In this document: positions 39,800 through 48,382 of the stretch, piece by piece
Layout of the letters: each line of letters starts with the position of its first letter
Numbering within the stretch: the stretch's first letter is position 1
NCBI GenBank assembly: GCA_964627445.1
Contig: CAZVJF010000001.1
Span: 124,001 to 188,000 of the forward strand
DNA: 64,000 bases
Source of the DNA: Luteibaculum sp964627445
Lineage (GTDB): Bacteria > Bacteroidota > Bacteroidia > Flavobacteriales_D > Luteibaculaceae
Direction: 5' to 3'
Notes under the pieces: generated by a model
What the model saw: only the letters and a program-made list of their open reading frames with translations
Databases searched by the model: none
What the model was told of the DNA's origin: nothing
Translations under genes and position numbers: made by a program

Positions 39800-40537
39800 A
39801 TGGAAGAAAAGTATATATACGGCCTACACCCAGTAAAAGAAGCGTTGTTCTCTGATACCGAAATAAGTAAGGTTTTTATTTCTCAAACAGCAGACTTTGG
39901 ACGTTTACAAGAAGTAATACAGCAAACCAAAGCCAGAAACATAGCGCTAACGAAAGTGCCTGTTGTAAAGCTGGATAAACTGGTTAAAGAAAACCACCAG
40001 GGCATTGTTGCCCAGGTATCTCCAGTAAAATACTGGGACCTGGAAGTGCTCATCAGCAAATTGCTGCGAGAAAAAGATAACCCAATCTTAATATACCTAG
40101 ATGGCGTTACCGACACCCGCAATTTGGGAGGTATAGCACGTTCTGCCGGATGTCTGAATGCAGATGGCATTATCATTCCAAACCAGGGATCTGCAAACGT
40201 TACGCAGGACACTATTAAAACCAGCGCAGGTGCTATTTTAAAAACTCCTGTAGCGCGCATAGCCAATAGCAAATTGGCCATGCACACCTTACTAGCTGAG
40301 GGTTTTTCGCTTTTCGCCATTACCGAAAAAGGCGGCAAAAGCATCTACGAACAAAATTTCGATGGCCCCACTTGCTTAATTTTTGGAGGAGAGGCGCAAG
40401 GAGTGAGTAAGCCCATTTTAAAACTAGCTAACGAAGTACTACAAATTCCCATGGAAGGCGGTGTATCCTCGCTCAATGTATCTGTTGCAGTAGGTATTAC
40501 CTGTTATGAGCTATTGCGACAGCGAGCAGAAAAATAA
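39800..40537 (+). CDS. rlmB: 23S rRNA (guanosine(2251)-2'-O)-methyltransferase
   Basis: SpoU/TrmH-type knot methyltransferase that methylates Gm2251 of 23S rRNA. 245 aa. N-terminal substrate domain (YIYGLHPVKEAL), then SPOUT motif 1 LDGVTDTRNLGGIARSA (Asn and Arg catalytic), motif 2 LIFGGEAQGVS, motif 3 IPMEGGVSSLNVSVAVGITCYE. It could instead be TrmH-like on another RNA, but length and the N-terminal domain favour RlmB. Co-oriented with GWxTD and the olsF-like gene. Confidence 0.92.
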   Translation: MEEKYIYGLHPVKEALFSDTEISKVFISQTADFGRLQEVIQQTKARNIALTKVPVVKLDKLVKENHQGIVAQVSPVKYWDLEVLISKLLREKDNPILIYLDGVTDTRNLGGIARSAGCLNADGIIIPNQGSANVTQDTIKTSAGAILKTPVARIANSKLAMHTLLAEGFSLFAITEKGGKSIYEQNFDGPTCLIFGGEAQGVSKPILKLANEVLQIPMEGGVSSLNVSVAVGITCYELLRQRAEK

Positions 40538-40543
40538 TTCGCT

Positions 40544-40558
40544 GTATATTGGATATAC
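40544..40558. repeat. Small perfect inverted repeat before the olsF-like gene
   Basis: GTATAT-TGG-ATATAC, 6-bp arms, located 24 nt before the ATG at 40583. It is too short and AT-rich to be a terminator. It could be an operator or chance. Confidence 0.25.
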
Positions 40559-40582
40559 TTTACCTGGATTGGGGCAGTTTGT

Positions 40583-42361
40583 ATGAAGGATTTAATTAGT
40601 GAGAAAGACGTAGTAAACGTTGCCAATTTGCACAAGTATCGCCTGGAGATCACAGCCAAGGCACTCATGAAAATCTTTGGCCTGCATAAGGTTAATGATT
40701 TCTACAAAAAAATTTCCGACAAAAAAGGCCTGGCCTTTATTGAAGCGGTTTTTGAGCAGCTTAATATTACGCTCAACGTTTCTGAGGCCGATTTGGCCAA
40801 CATCCCCGACACTGGGAAATTCATAGTGGTTTGCAACCACCCATTTGGTGCTCTAGATGGACTTATCTTAATGCATATCATCGGAAGTAAAAGGCCCGAT
40901 TTTAAGGTAATGGCTAATTTCTTGCTTAAAGAAATAGACGCCATATCGGATTTTTTTATTGGAGTAAACCCATTTGAGGACGTCAAAAACACCAGCAGCT
41001 ACTCTGGAATTAAAGCGGCTCTAGAACATATAAATGAGGATAAACCACTCGGACTTTTTCCTGCGGGTGAGGTATCGAGCTACCAAACCAACTCCAGGAA
41101 AATTACAGACCGACAGTGGAGTACCAGCGCACTGAAGCTGGTTAAAAAAGCCGAAGTACCGGTTGTACCCGTGTACTTCTCTGGGCAGAACTCGCTGATT
41201 TTTCATTTGCTAGGATTCATAAACCCAAGATTAAGAACAGCAGCACTTCCTACCGAAATGCTGAAGAAAAAAAATCAGACACTCACCGTCCGCATTGGCA
41301 AACCCATTTCGGTAAGAGAGCAGAAGAATTTTGATAAAAGTGGAATGTACGGGCGTTTTCTAAGAGCCAAAACATATGCACTAGCCTCCTCACTAGAGGT
41401 TAAGAAGTTTTACATCCCCAGACCGCGCATTGCTCCTATTAATAAGGAAGAGGCCAAACCTATTATTGATGCGGTACCCAAGGACAAGATCTTAGCCGAG
41501 TTTGCCGCGCTACCCAAAGGAGCATTGGTTACCAGCCAAATGGAGTTTGATGTGTACATCGCCTACTCCACCGACATACCTAACATACTTAATGAAATTG
41601 GTAGACTGCGAGAGATAACTTTCAGAGCCGTGGGCGAAGGTACTAACAATGCCATCGATGTAGATGAGTACGATTTGTACTACCATCATTTGATTTTGTG
41701 GGATAGAGAAGCACAAAAAATTGCCGGGGGATACCGAATAGGCAAAGGCAACGACATTCTTACCAAGTTTGGCATCAATGGTTTTTACACCCAGAGCTTG
41801 TTTAAAATGAGCAAAAAATTTAAGCCCGTTTTATCGCAAACCATAGAGCTGGGAAGAAGTTATGTTGCACAAGAATATCAAGCCAAACGCTTGCCACTTT
41901 TCCTATTGTGGAAAGGCATTATGCATTTTCTACTCAGCAACCCAGAGTACCGCTATATATTGGGTCCAGTAAGCATATCCAACAACTACTCTAAAGTGAG
42001 TAAGCAGCTTATGGTAGCCTTTATCAAGAAGTACTACTACAACGAGGAAATGGCCTCTTGGGTAAAACCGCTAAAACCGTTTAAAGGCAACATTAAAAAC
42101 ACAGAGATAAAAGAGCTGCTCGAAAACACGGGAAACAATTTAAAAGACCTGGATAAACTCATTGGCGATATAGAACCCTGGCAAGCTACCGTTCCCGTGC
42201 TGCTTAAGAAGTACATCAATCAGAACGCTAAAATCATTAGCTTTAACGTAGATCCAAAATTTAACTACGCGCTAGACGGTTTAATGATTCTAGACTTGCA
42301 CGATCTTCCTGCCGATTCGATAGAAAACCTGCGAGACGACCTCAATAAAAACTTGGGTTAA
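40583..42361 (+). CDS. olsF: Bifunctional acyltransferase, OlsF-like (aminolipid synthesis)
   Basis: 592 aa, two domains. The N-terminal PlsC-type O-acyltransferase (about 60-270) has the HX4D motif in CNHPFGALDG and GLFPAGEVSS in place of the FPEG motif. The C-terminal part (about 310-590) is a GNAT/OlsB-like N-acyltransferase with LWDREAQKIAGGYRIGKG and IELGRSYVAQEYQAKRLPLFLLWKGI. In Flavobacterium and Serratia such fusions (OlsF) make ornithine or related aminolipids in one protein. The amino acid used here cannot be told from sequence. The stop overlaps convergent aroB by 4 nt. Confidence 0.87.
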   Translation: MKDLISEKDVVNVANLHKYRLEITAKALMKIFGLHKVNDFYKKISDKKGLAFIEAVFEQLNITLNVSEADLANIPDTGKFIVVCNHPFGALDGLILMHIIGSKRPDFKVMANFLLKEIDAISDFFIGVNPFEDVKNTSSYSGIKAALEHINEDKPLGLFPAGEVSSYQTNSRKITDRQWSTSALKLVKKAEVPVVPVYFSGQNSLIFHLLGFINPRLRTAALPTEMLKKKNQTLTVRIGKPISVREQKNFDKSGMYGRFLRAKTYALASSLEVKKFYIPRPRIAPINKEEAKPIIDAVPKDKILAEFAALPKGALVTSQMEFDVYIAYSTDIPNILNEIGRLREITFRAVGEGTNNAIDVDEYDLYYHHLILWDREAQKIAGGYRIGKGNDILTKFGINGFYTQSLFKMSKKFKPVLSQTIELGRSYVAQEYQAKRLPLFLLWKGIMHFLLSNPEYRYILGPVSISNNYSKVSKQLMVAFIKKYYYNEEMASWVKPLKPFKGNIKNTEIKELLENTGNNLKDLDKLIGDIEPWQATVPVLLKKYINQNAKIISFNVDPKFNYALDGLMILDLHDLPADSIENLRDDLNKNLG

Positions 42362-43401
42362 ACCAGGCTGTGTAGTGTTTTTGTAATCTGCTCTGGGCTT
42401 ACCACTTGCTTTTCTACCACGCTTCCCACTGCTTTTAACAGGCTAAAGCGTATGGCGTTGCCCTTATTCTTTTTATCGTGCTTACACAGGGCTACCAAAG
42501 CCGGAATATCATCGCTGGTAATAGTAGGAATGGTAAACGTGCGCTCTAAAATGTAATTTACTCTTTTGCATGTATCTGCATCCAAAAATCCGGTATCCAG
42601 AGCTAGCTTATTCTCAGCCACCATGCCCCATACCACCGCAATGCCATGCGGAATGGGTTTCCCTTTTTCCATTAAATAGCTTTCTAAAGCATGGCCCAAA
42701 GTATGGCCGTAATTGAGCTGCATGCGCATTCCCTCTTCGTAGGGGTCTTGCGCTACCACATCGGCTTTTACCTGAGCTAATGTATTGATGTGTTGGGCTA
42801 CAAATTGGCGCAAGTCTTCGTTCCAAGACTCCAAAACGGGCCATAATTCGGGTTTGCCCAAAAGGATGTGTTTTACGCACTCGGCCAACCCTGAGTAGAA
42901 TTCCGTATCCGATAAGCTATCAAAGAATACTGGATTAATAAATACCCCATTGGCTTGCTGTATGACACCAATTTGGTTTTTTAAATGACCAAAATCTACT
43001 CCTGTTTTGCCTCCAATAGCCGCATCTACAGCTCCTAATACGGTGGTAGGAATGTTAATAAAGTGCATGCCTCGCTTAAAAGTGGCGGCTACAAACCCTC
43101 CCAAATCGGTAATTACGCCCCCACCTAAATTCACAAGCAAACTGTTTTTATCGGCACCCAATTCGATGAGGCTACGCCATAATTGCCCAGCTATTTCGAT
43201 ATTCTTTTGCGCCTCACCTGCCTCTATTTCAAGCACTTCGATGTTTCTAAACTCAGATACATGTTGCGCAATGATGGGCAAACAATGATGGTGAACATTA
43301 TTATCTGTTAAGAGAAAAACTTTGCTAAACCGCGCTGTGTTGGCCTTAAAAAATGCCTGTAATTCAGAGAAATTCGTATTGTCGAAAAATAGCCGTGACA
43401 T
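42358..43401 (-). CDS. aroB: 3-dehydroquinate synthase
   Basis: Second step of the shikimate pathway, NAD- and metal-dependent. 347 aa. Conserved: LVNLGGGVITDLGGFVAATFKRGM (NAD-binding), PTTVLGAVDAAIGGKTGVDFGHLKNQIG, ECVKHILLG, and the metal ligands in LNYGHTLGHALES and PHGIAVVWGM. The lysine-rich HDKKNKG segment is also typical. The start is ATG 43401. Confidence 0.95.
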   Translation of the reverse strand: MSRLFFDNTNFSELQAFFKANTARFSKVFLLTDNNVHHHCLPIIAQHVSEFRNIEVLEIEAGEAQKNIEIAGQLWRSLIELGADKNSLLVNLGGGVITDLGGFVAATFKRGMHFINIPTTVLGAVDAAIGGKTGVDFGHLKNQIGVIQQANGVFINPVFFDSLSDTEFYSGLAECVKHILLGKPELWPVLESWNEDLRQFVAQHINTLAQVKADVVAQDPYEEGMRMQLNYGHTLGHALESYLMEKGKPIPHGIAVVWGMVAENKLALDTGFLDADTCKRVNYILERTFTIPTITSDDIPALVALCKHDKKNKGNAIRFSLLKAVGSVVEKQVVSPEQITKTLHSLV

Positions 43402-43457
43402 GCGCTAATTGGAGTTAGAAATCTCAGGCAAATAAAACTAATTTCGCTAAGAGCAAG

Positions 43458-44708
43458 ATGGAAACACGAGTACTACAACCTATAGACTTTAATAACACAA
43501 GGATAGCCTTTGCTGATAAGTCTGATTGGGAGCTGCGCATCGCCCATGTGCTATTCTCCGCCATTCAAAATCCAGCCGTAATAAAGGTAGGCAAGCGCCT
43601 GCTCAATTTCGCCATGTGGCTGCACCTTCCCGTATTGTGGATGGTGCGACTTACGGTTTTTAAACATTTTTGCGGTGGCCGCACCATTGCAGATTGTAAG
43701 GAACAGATACACTTACTCAAGCGCAGTAACATTGGCACGATCCTAGATTACTCCGTAGAAGCCAGCGACAACACCAAGGCCTACGATGCCAATACCAACG
43801 AAATAATAGCCACCATAGAAAGTGGAACTAAAGATTACGGAGTGCCTTTTGCGGTGTTTAAAATGTCTGCCATAGCTAGCAACGACTTGCTTACTAAGGT
43901 TAGCAAAATGGCTCCCTTGAGCGAAAAAGAATCCAACGACCTGGTAAGGGTTCGAAGCCGAGTAGACCGAATTTGCGCGCGAGCAGCATCGCTAAAAGTA
44001 CCCATCTTAATCGATGCGGAAGAAAGCTGGATGCAGGTAGCCATCGATGTTATTGCAGAAGAAATGATGCGCAAATACAACAAGCAGCGCGCCTTTGTGT
44101 ACAACACCGTACAGCTATACCGCAATGATAAGCTAGGCTACATCGAGGAGCTATTGATGCGTGCCAAAGAGGACAACTTTAAACTGGGGCTCAAGCTAGT
44201 GCGTGGAGCTTACATGGAAAAAGAGCATGAAAGAGCCGAAGAAATGGGTTACGAATCGCCCGTTTTTCGAGAGAAGCTTAGCACAGACCAAACCTTTAAC
44301 AAGGGAATGGAGTTTTGCCTGGATAACATCGACTGGATTTATTTTGTTGCTGGAACTCACAACGAATACAGCAGCTTATGGCTTGCAGAAGAAATACAAC
44401 GCAGAGCCATAGCCAACAACGATATTCGGGTATACTTTTCGCAACTTCTAGGCATGAGCGACCATATCTCGTACAACTTGGCTGCTGCAGACTACAACGT
44501 AGCGAAGTACGTGCCCTATGGCCCTGTAAGAAAAGTTATGCCTTACCTTATTCGCAGAGCCGAGGAAAACACCTCCGTTTCGGGACAAACTTCCAGAGAA
44601 CTTCAACTCATCCGTACCGAGTTGAAGCGAAGAAAGGAGGCTAAAAACAATCCTGAGGATGTGCTGTATCAAGACTCCAAGTTCCAAAATCCACTAAAGA
44701 GTCGTTGA
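43458..44708 (+). CDS. Proline dehydrogenase
   Basis: FAD enzyme oxidising proline to pyrroline-5-carboxylate. 416 aa, the monofunctional Bacteroidota form. Barrel motifs: ILDYSVEASDN, PILIDAEESWMQVAIDVI, LVRGAYMEKEHERA, VAGTHNEYSS, VYFSQLLGMSDH and VPYGPVRKVMPYLIRRAEENT, which includes the paired Arg that bind proline. The P5C dehydrogenase partner is not in this window. A TAATTTCG box (43439-43446) may be its -7 element. The 3' end overlaps the convergent hypothetical gene by 68 nt. Confidence 0.93.
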   Translation: METRVLQPIDFNNTRIAFADKSDWELRIAHVLFSAIQNPAVIKVGKRLLNFAMWLHLPVLWMVRLTVFKHFCGGRTIADCKEQIHLLKRSNIGTILDYSVEASDNTKAYDANTNEIIATIESGTKDYGVPFAVFKMSAIASNDLLTKVSKMAPLSEKESNDLVRVRSRVDRICARAASLKVPILIDAEESWMQVAIDVIAEEMMRKYNKQRAFVYNTVQLYRNDKLGYIEELLMRAKEDNFKLGLKLVRGAYMEKEHERAEEMGYESPVFREKLSTDQTFNKGMEFCLDNIDWIYFVAGTHNEYSSLWLAEEIQRRAIANNDIRVYFSQLLGMSDHISYNLAAADYNVAKYVPYGPVRKVMPYLIRRAEENTSVSGQTSRELQLIRTELKRRKEAKNNPEDVLYQDSKFQNPLKSR

Positions 44709-45042
44709 TAAAGGTAATTTGAAAAGACTGGATATGCTTTTCCTTGAGGGCTAGTGTGTAAGACCGCTGCTCTCCTTTAGGATTGCTTTCCGAGAATAGC
44801 ACATCGGCTTCTTCGAGACCCGACTTCCAGCTTTGTAATGAATCTCCTAGAACAGTAAACGCACAACTATCCTGTTGATCGAGCTGCCATTCTGAGGTAT
44901 TTATGGCGCGGATTACTGCGTTTTCGGGGAGCCAGGCAGTAAGCAGCTCGGTACGCTCTCCAAAAATTACTACTACCATCAAAATCCCCATTACTACACC
45001 AATAAGGTAAAGGCGTAGTCTACGTGCAAATTTCTTATTCAT
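44641..45042 (-). CDS. Membrane-anchored protein of unknown function
   Basis: 133 aa. One N-terminal transmembrane helix (RLYLIGVVMGILMVVVIFG) preceded by a basic start, then a small extracytoplasmic domain with two Cys (DSCAFTVLG and the C-terminal PQDCF) that might pair. No family is recognised. It lies 1 nt after ald, last of the porX-tsaE-ald unit. Its last 68 nt overlap the end of the proline dehydrogenase gene. Confidence 0.72.
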   Translation of the reverse strand: MNKKFARRLRLYLIGVVMGILMVVVIFGERTELLTAWLPENAVIRAINTSEWQLDQQDSCAFTVLGDSLQSWKSGLEEADVLFSESNPKGEQRSYTLALKEKHIQSFQITFINDSLVDFGTWSLDTAHPQDCF

Positions 45043-45043
45043 G

Positions 45044-46267
45044 CTAGGTTAAAGCGGGTAAAAGTAAATCTAAATCTTGGTGTGGTAAGCTAAACGCTTC
45101 CCCCAACACTTTGTTGGTTAAATGTCCACGATACATGTAAATACCGTTTCTAAAACCTACATCGCGCTTTATGTATTCTACCACACCACCCGAATCTGCC
45201 ATATTCAGCACAATAGGGGCAAAAATATTACTTAGCGCATGACTTGCCGTTTTTGAAACCCGTGAGGCGATATTGGGAACACCATAGTGAGTAACGCCAA
45301 ACTTGGTAAACACAGGATTATCGTGCGACATTACTTCACTGGTTTCAAAACATCCACCCTGATCTATGGAAATATCTACGATAACGCTGCCATTTTTCAT
45401 GTTGCGTACCATGGCTTCGGTAACCACACAAGGCGTTCTTCCGTAAGGTGATCGCAATGCACCAATGGCAACATCGGCTTGGCGGAGCGCATCGGCTAGC
45501 GTGTCGGGTTGGATAATGGAGGTGTATAAGCGCACACCCAAGTCGTTTTGCAATCTCCGTAAGCGATAAATGCTATTGTCAAAGACCTTTACCGTTGCTC
45601 CGAGTCCCAGAGCTGCACGGGTAGCAAATTCGCCAACCGTACCGGCACCTAAAATAACCACCTCGGTTGGAGGTACACCACTAATGCCGCCAAAAAGCTG
45701 AGAGGAACCCGATGCTGGATTGCTCAAGTTTTCGGCCGCAATTTGTATGGCCATGTTACCTGCTATTTCACCCATAGCACGCACCACAGGGTAAATTTGC
45801 GACTCGTCTTTAATGTGCTCCCAAGCCACAGCCGTAACGCCTTTATCCATGAGTTTCTTCAGCGCATCTTTGGGTTGTACGCTCAGCTGCAAGGCCGAAA
45901 AAAGTACTTGCCCCTGGCGCATCATTGCTATTTCTTCGTTGGAAGGGGGCGCCACCTTCAAGATCATTTCGGCTTGGTATACCTCTTTGGTAGAGTACAC
46001 TATTTGTGCCCCCGCATCGGAGTAATCGCGGTCTGAGTAGGCCACTTTTTTACCTGCTTCGCTTTCCACTACAACCCGGTGTCCATTGTTTACCAGCAAG
46101 CTCACAGCTCCGGGTATTAGTGCTACACGATGCTCCTGAAGGGATGATTCTTTGGGGATTCCAATAAAAAGTCGCCTTTTCTTAGCGCCAACAGCCTCCA
46201 TTTGCTCCTGGGGGATAAGTACTGCCTCTTTAGCCAGCGCTTTGAGTGCTTCAAACTTGCCGTCCAT
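45044..46267 (-). CDS. ald: Alanine dehydrogenase/transhydrogenase-family protein with altered active site
   Basis: 407 aa, usually annotated alanine dehydrogenase. It has an N-terminal extension of about 30 residues, then IGIPKESSLQEHRVALIP, LKVAPPSNEE (Lys that binds pyruvate), the Rossmann motif VVILGAGTVGEFATRAA, and DISIDQGGCFETS with the conserved Asp. In characterised AlaDHs the catalytic His sits in a LxHLA motif; here the aligned stretch is FSALQLSVQPKD, with Gln. Related Bacteroidota proteins, as I remember them, share this change, so true alanine dehydrogenase activity is uncertain. It is downstream of tsaE by 49 nt. Confidence 0.82.
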   Translation of the reverse strand: MDGKFEALKALAKEAVLIPQEQMEAVGAKKRRLFIGIPKESSLQEHRVALIPGAVSLLVNNGHRVVVESEAGKKVAYSDRDYSDAGAQIVYSTKEVYQAEMILKVAPPSNEEIAMMRQGQVLFSALQLSVQPKDALKKLMDKGVTAVAWEHIKDESQIYPVVRAMGEIAGNMAIQIAAENLSNPASGSSQLFGGISGVPPTEVVILGAGTVGEFATRAALGLGATVKVFDNSIYRLRRLQNDLGVRLYTSIIQPDTLADALRQADVAIGALRSPYGRTPCVVTEAMVRNMKNGSVIVDISIDQGGCFETSEVMSHDNPVFTKFGVTHYGVPNIASRVSKTASHALSNIFAPIVLNMADSGGVVEYIKRDVGFRNGIYMYRGHLTNKVLGEAFSLPHQDLDLLLPALT

Positions 46268-46316
46268 GCGATTGGTTTATACGATAAAGATACAAATTGC
46301 GTAACCGCTGGTAAAA

Positions 46317-46736
46317 CTAGTTTTCTTCTAAAGAAAAATCGCGAAGAATGCCATCTTTTTCAATGTGCAACACCCACTGTGCGTCAAAGCCTGCAGCTTC
46401 AAAATGTTGTGGCCATTCTATGTATACAATAGCATTGTGGGTAAGGTAGCTTTCTATACCCAAATCGTATAAATCTTCGGTGTGGTCCAACCGATACAAA
46501 TCAATGTGATGAAATACATGGTTGGATGGCAAGGGGTAGCTCTGGATTAGCGAAAAGGTAGGACTCGTAACCTCCTCAGCGTTTCCTCCCAGGGCCGCTA
46601 CCAAGTGCTTAGCCAGTGTAGTTTTTCCGTAGCCCATGGGCGCATCTACCAAAATAACATGCCCAGGCTGCAAAGCACTCGCCAATTGCTCTGCCGCCTG
46701 GGGCAGCATTTCCAAGGAAACTCCTTGAACTTTCAT
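46317..46736 (-). CDS. tsaE: tRNA threonylcarbamoyladenosine biosynthesis ATPase TsaE
   Basis: ATPase helping TsaB/TsaD make t6A37 in ANN-reading tRNAs. 139 aa. Walker A VDAPMGYGKTTLAKHLV (about 30-46), EEVTSPTFSLIQSY, then HIDLYRLDHTEDLYDLGIESYL (Walker B region) and VYIEWPQ. It is 6 nt after porX on the same strand. Confidence 0.94.
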   Translation of the reverse strand: MKVQGVSLEMLPQAAEQLASALQPGHVILVDAPMGYGKTTLAKHLVAALGGNAEEVTSPTFSLIQSYPLPSNHVFHHIDLYRLDHTEDLYDLGIESYLTHNAIVYIEWPQHFEAAGFDAQWVLHIEKDGILRDFSLEEN

Positions 46737-46742
46737 ACGCGA

Positions 46743-48299
46743 TTATTTGGGCTCCAAGATGGCAAAAGGAACCAACATTTCCTCGGGTGAAACCCCACCA
46801 TGTTGCAAGGTATCGCGGTACATTTTTACGTATTGGTTGTAGTTATTGGGGTATACAAAGTAGTCTTCCTTCAGCGCAAAAACATAGTTGCTGGTTAAGT
46901 TGGCTTTTGGAAGGTGGGCTTCGGCTGGATTTTTAATCTCATATACTTCCTTAGCATTGTAACTCAAGTTCTTACCTACTTTGTAACGCAGGTTTGTATT
47001 GGTTTTTCTATCGCCAACTATCTTCACCGCATTTTGCGTTTTCACCGAACCGTGGTCGGTAGTGATGACCAAGCGCGATCCGTTCTTAGATATTTTTCTG
47101 AGCATTTCAAGCAAGTGGCTATGCTCAAACCAGGATTTGGTAATAGAGCGGTAGGCCGACTCACTTTGCGCCAACTCCTTAATAACGTCCATGTCGGTAC
47201 GGGCATGCGAAAGCATATCCACAAAATTGTACACCAATACGGATAAATCTACCTGGGTAAGGTTGCTAAAATTGTCGCACAGCTTTTTTCCGTAATCGTT
47301 GTTTAAGATTTTGTGGTACTTCACCGATTCTTTGTGACCAAAACGCTTGAGCTGCGACTTAAACAGGTCCTCCTCATGTTGGTTTTTACTTCCCTCATCG
47401 TCTTCGTTGAGCCACAAATCGGGATAAATTTTCTCGATTTCTCGCGGCATCAGCCCAGCAAAAAGAGCGTTGCGAGCGTAATGCGTTGCCGTAGGCAATA
47501 TGCTGCAGTACACCGAATCCTCTTTAACAGAGAAATCGCTGGAAATGATGCTTTTAAGAATTTGCCATTGGTCTAAGCGCAGGTTGTCGATAACCACCAA
47601 AAAAGTGGTTTTATCATCGTTATGCTTGAGCTTGGGTAAAAAGCGTTTCTGAAGCAGCGTATGCGACATATCGGGTGTATCCTCATCGGGGTCATTTAAC
47701 CAGTCGAGGTAATTGCGCGATACGAACTTGCTAAACTCCTGGCGTACCTCTTTTTGTTGCATTACCAAGATTTCGCGTATCCCTTCATCTTCCACGTCTT
47801 CCAACTCCAACTCCCAGTAGACCAATTGCTTAAAAATGGCCACGTAATCGTTAAAGGTTCGGCAAGAAGACAGTTCCATGGAAAGCTTTCCGAACTCCTG
47901 GCGGTAATTGTTAAAGGTCTTTTTAGATATAAGATCTTTAGACTCTAAGTTTTTACGCAGCGAGAGTAAAATTTGGTTGGGGTTTACTGGTTTTATGAGG
48001 TAGTCGGCAATTTTAGCGCCAATGGCATCCTCCATAATCATTTCCTCCTCGCTTTTGGTAATCATAATTACCGGGGTGGAAGGATTTACCCGTTTCATTT
48101 CTTCTAGTGTCTGCAGCCCTGTAAGTCCAGGCATGTTTTCATCCAGAAACACCACATCAAAGCGATCTTCTTGAAATTCTTCCAACGCATCGTTTCCGTT
48201 AGTTACCGTAGTTACCTGGTACCCTTTACTTTCTAGAAACATCAAATGCGGTTTCAGCAATTCCATTTCATCATCCGCCCACAATATTTTGTATGCCAT
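46743..48299 (-). CDS. porX: PorX: response regulator with PglZ phosphatase-like domain
   Basis: Regulator of the type IX secretion system. 518 aa from ATG 48299 (MAYKILWADDEMELL). CheY-like receiver (1-120): acidic pair D9/D10, phospho-acceptor D53 in FLDENMPG, conserved Lys in DYLIKPVNP. A three-helix linker follows, then an alkaline-phosphatase-fold PglZ domain (about 210-518) with VVIDNLRLDQ, ILPTATHYARNALFAG (nucleophile Thr) and VITTDHGS (metal His/Asp). Characterised PorX is activated by PorY and hydrolyses oligonucleotide signals. An open extension of 30 codons upstream is not conserved. It begins the porX-tsaE-ald unit. Confidence 0.95.
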   Translation of the reverse strand: MAYKILWADDEMELLKPHLMFLESKGYQVTTVTNGNDALEEFQEDRFDVVFLDENMPGLTGLQTLEEMKRVNPSTPVIMITKSEEEMIMEDAIGAKIADYLIKPVNPNQILLSLRKNLESKDLISKKTFNNYRQEFGKLSMELSSCRTFNDYVAIFKQLVYWELELEDVEDEGIREILVMQQKEVRQEFSKFVSRNYLDWLNDPDEDTPDMSHTLLQKRFLPKLKHNDDKTTFLVVIDNLRLDQWQILKSIISSDFSVKEDSVYCSILPTATHYARNALFAGLMPREIEKIYPDLWLNEDDEGSKNQHEEDLFKSQLKRFGHKESVKYHKILNNDYGKKLCDNFSNLTQVDLSVLVYNFVDMLSHARTDMDVIKELAQSESAYRSITKSWFEHSHLLEMLRKISKNGSRLVITTDHGSVKTQNAVKIVGDRKTNTNLRYKVGKNLSYNAKEVYEIKNPAEAHLPKANLTSNYVFALKEDYFVYPNNYNQYVKMYRDTLQHGGVSPEEMLVPFAILEPK

Positions 48300-48382
48300 A
48301 GCCCGTTTTTCTCGCTTTTTGTTGGTTAAGTTTGTTTCCCAATGGCAAATTGGAAATAATAGTACCTCAAAGCTGCTAAATT

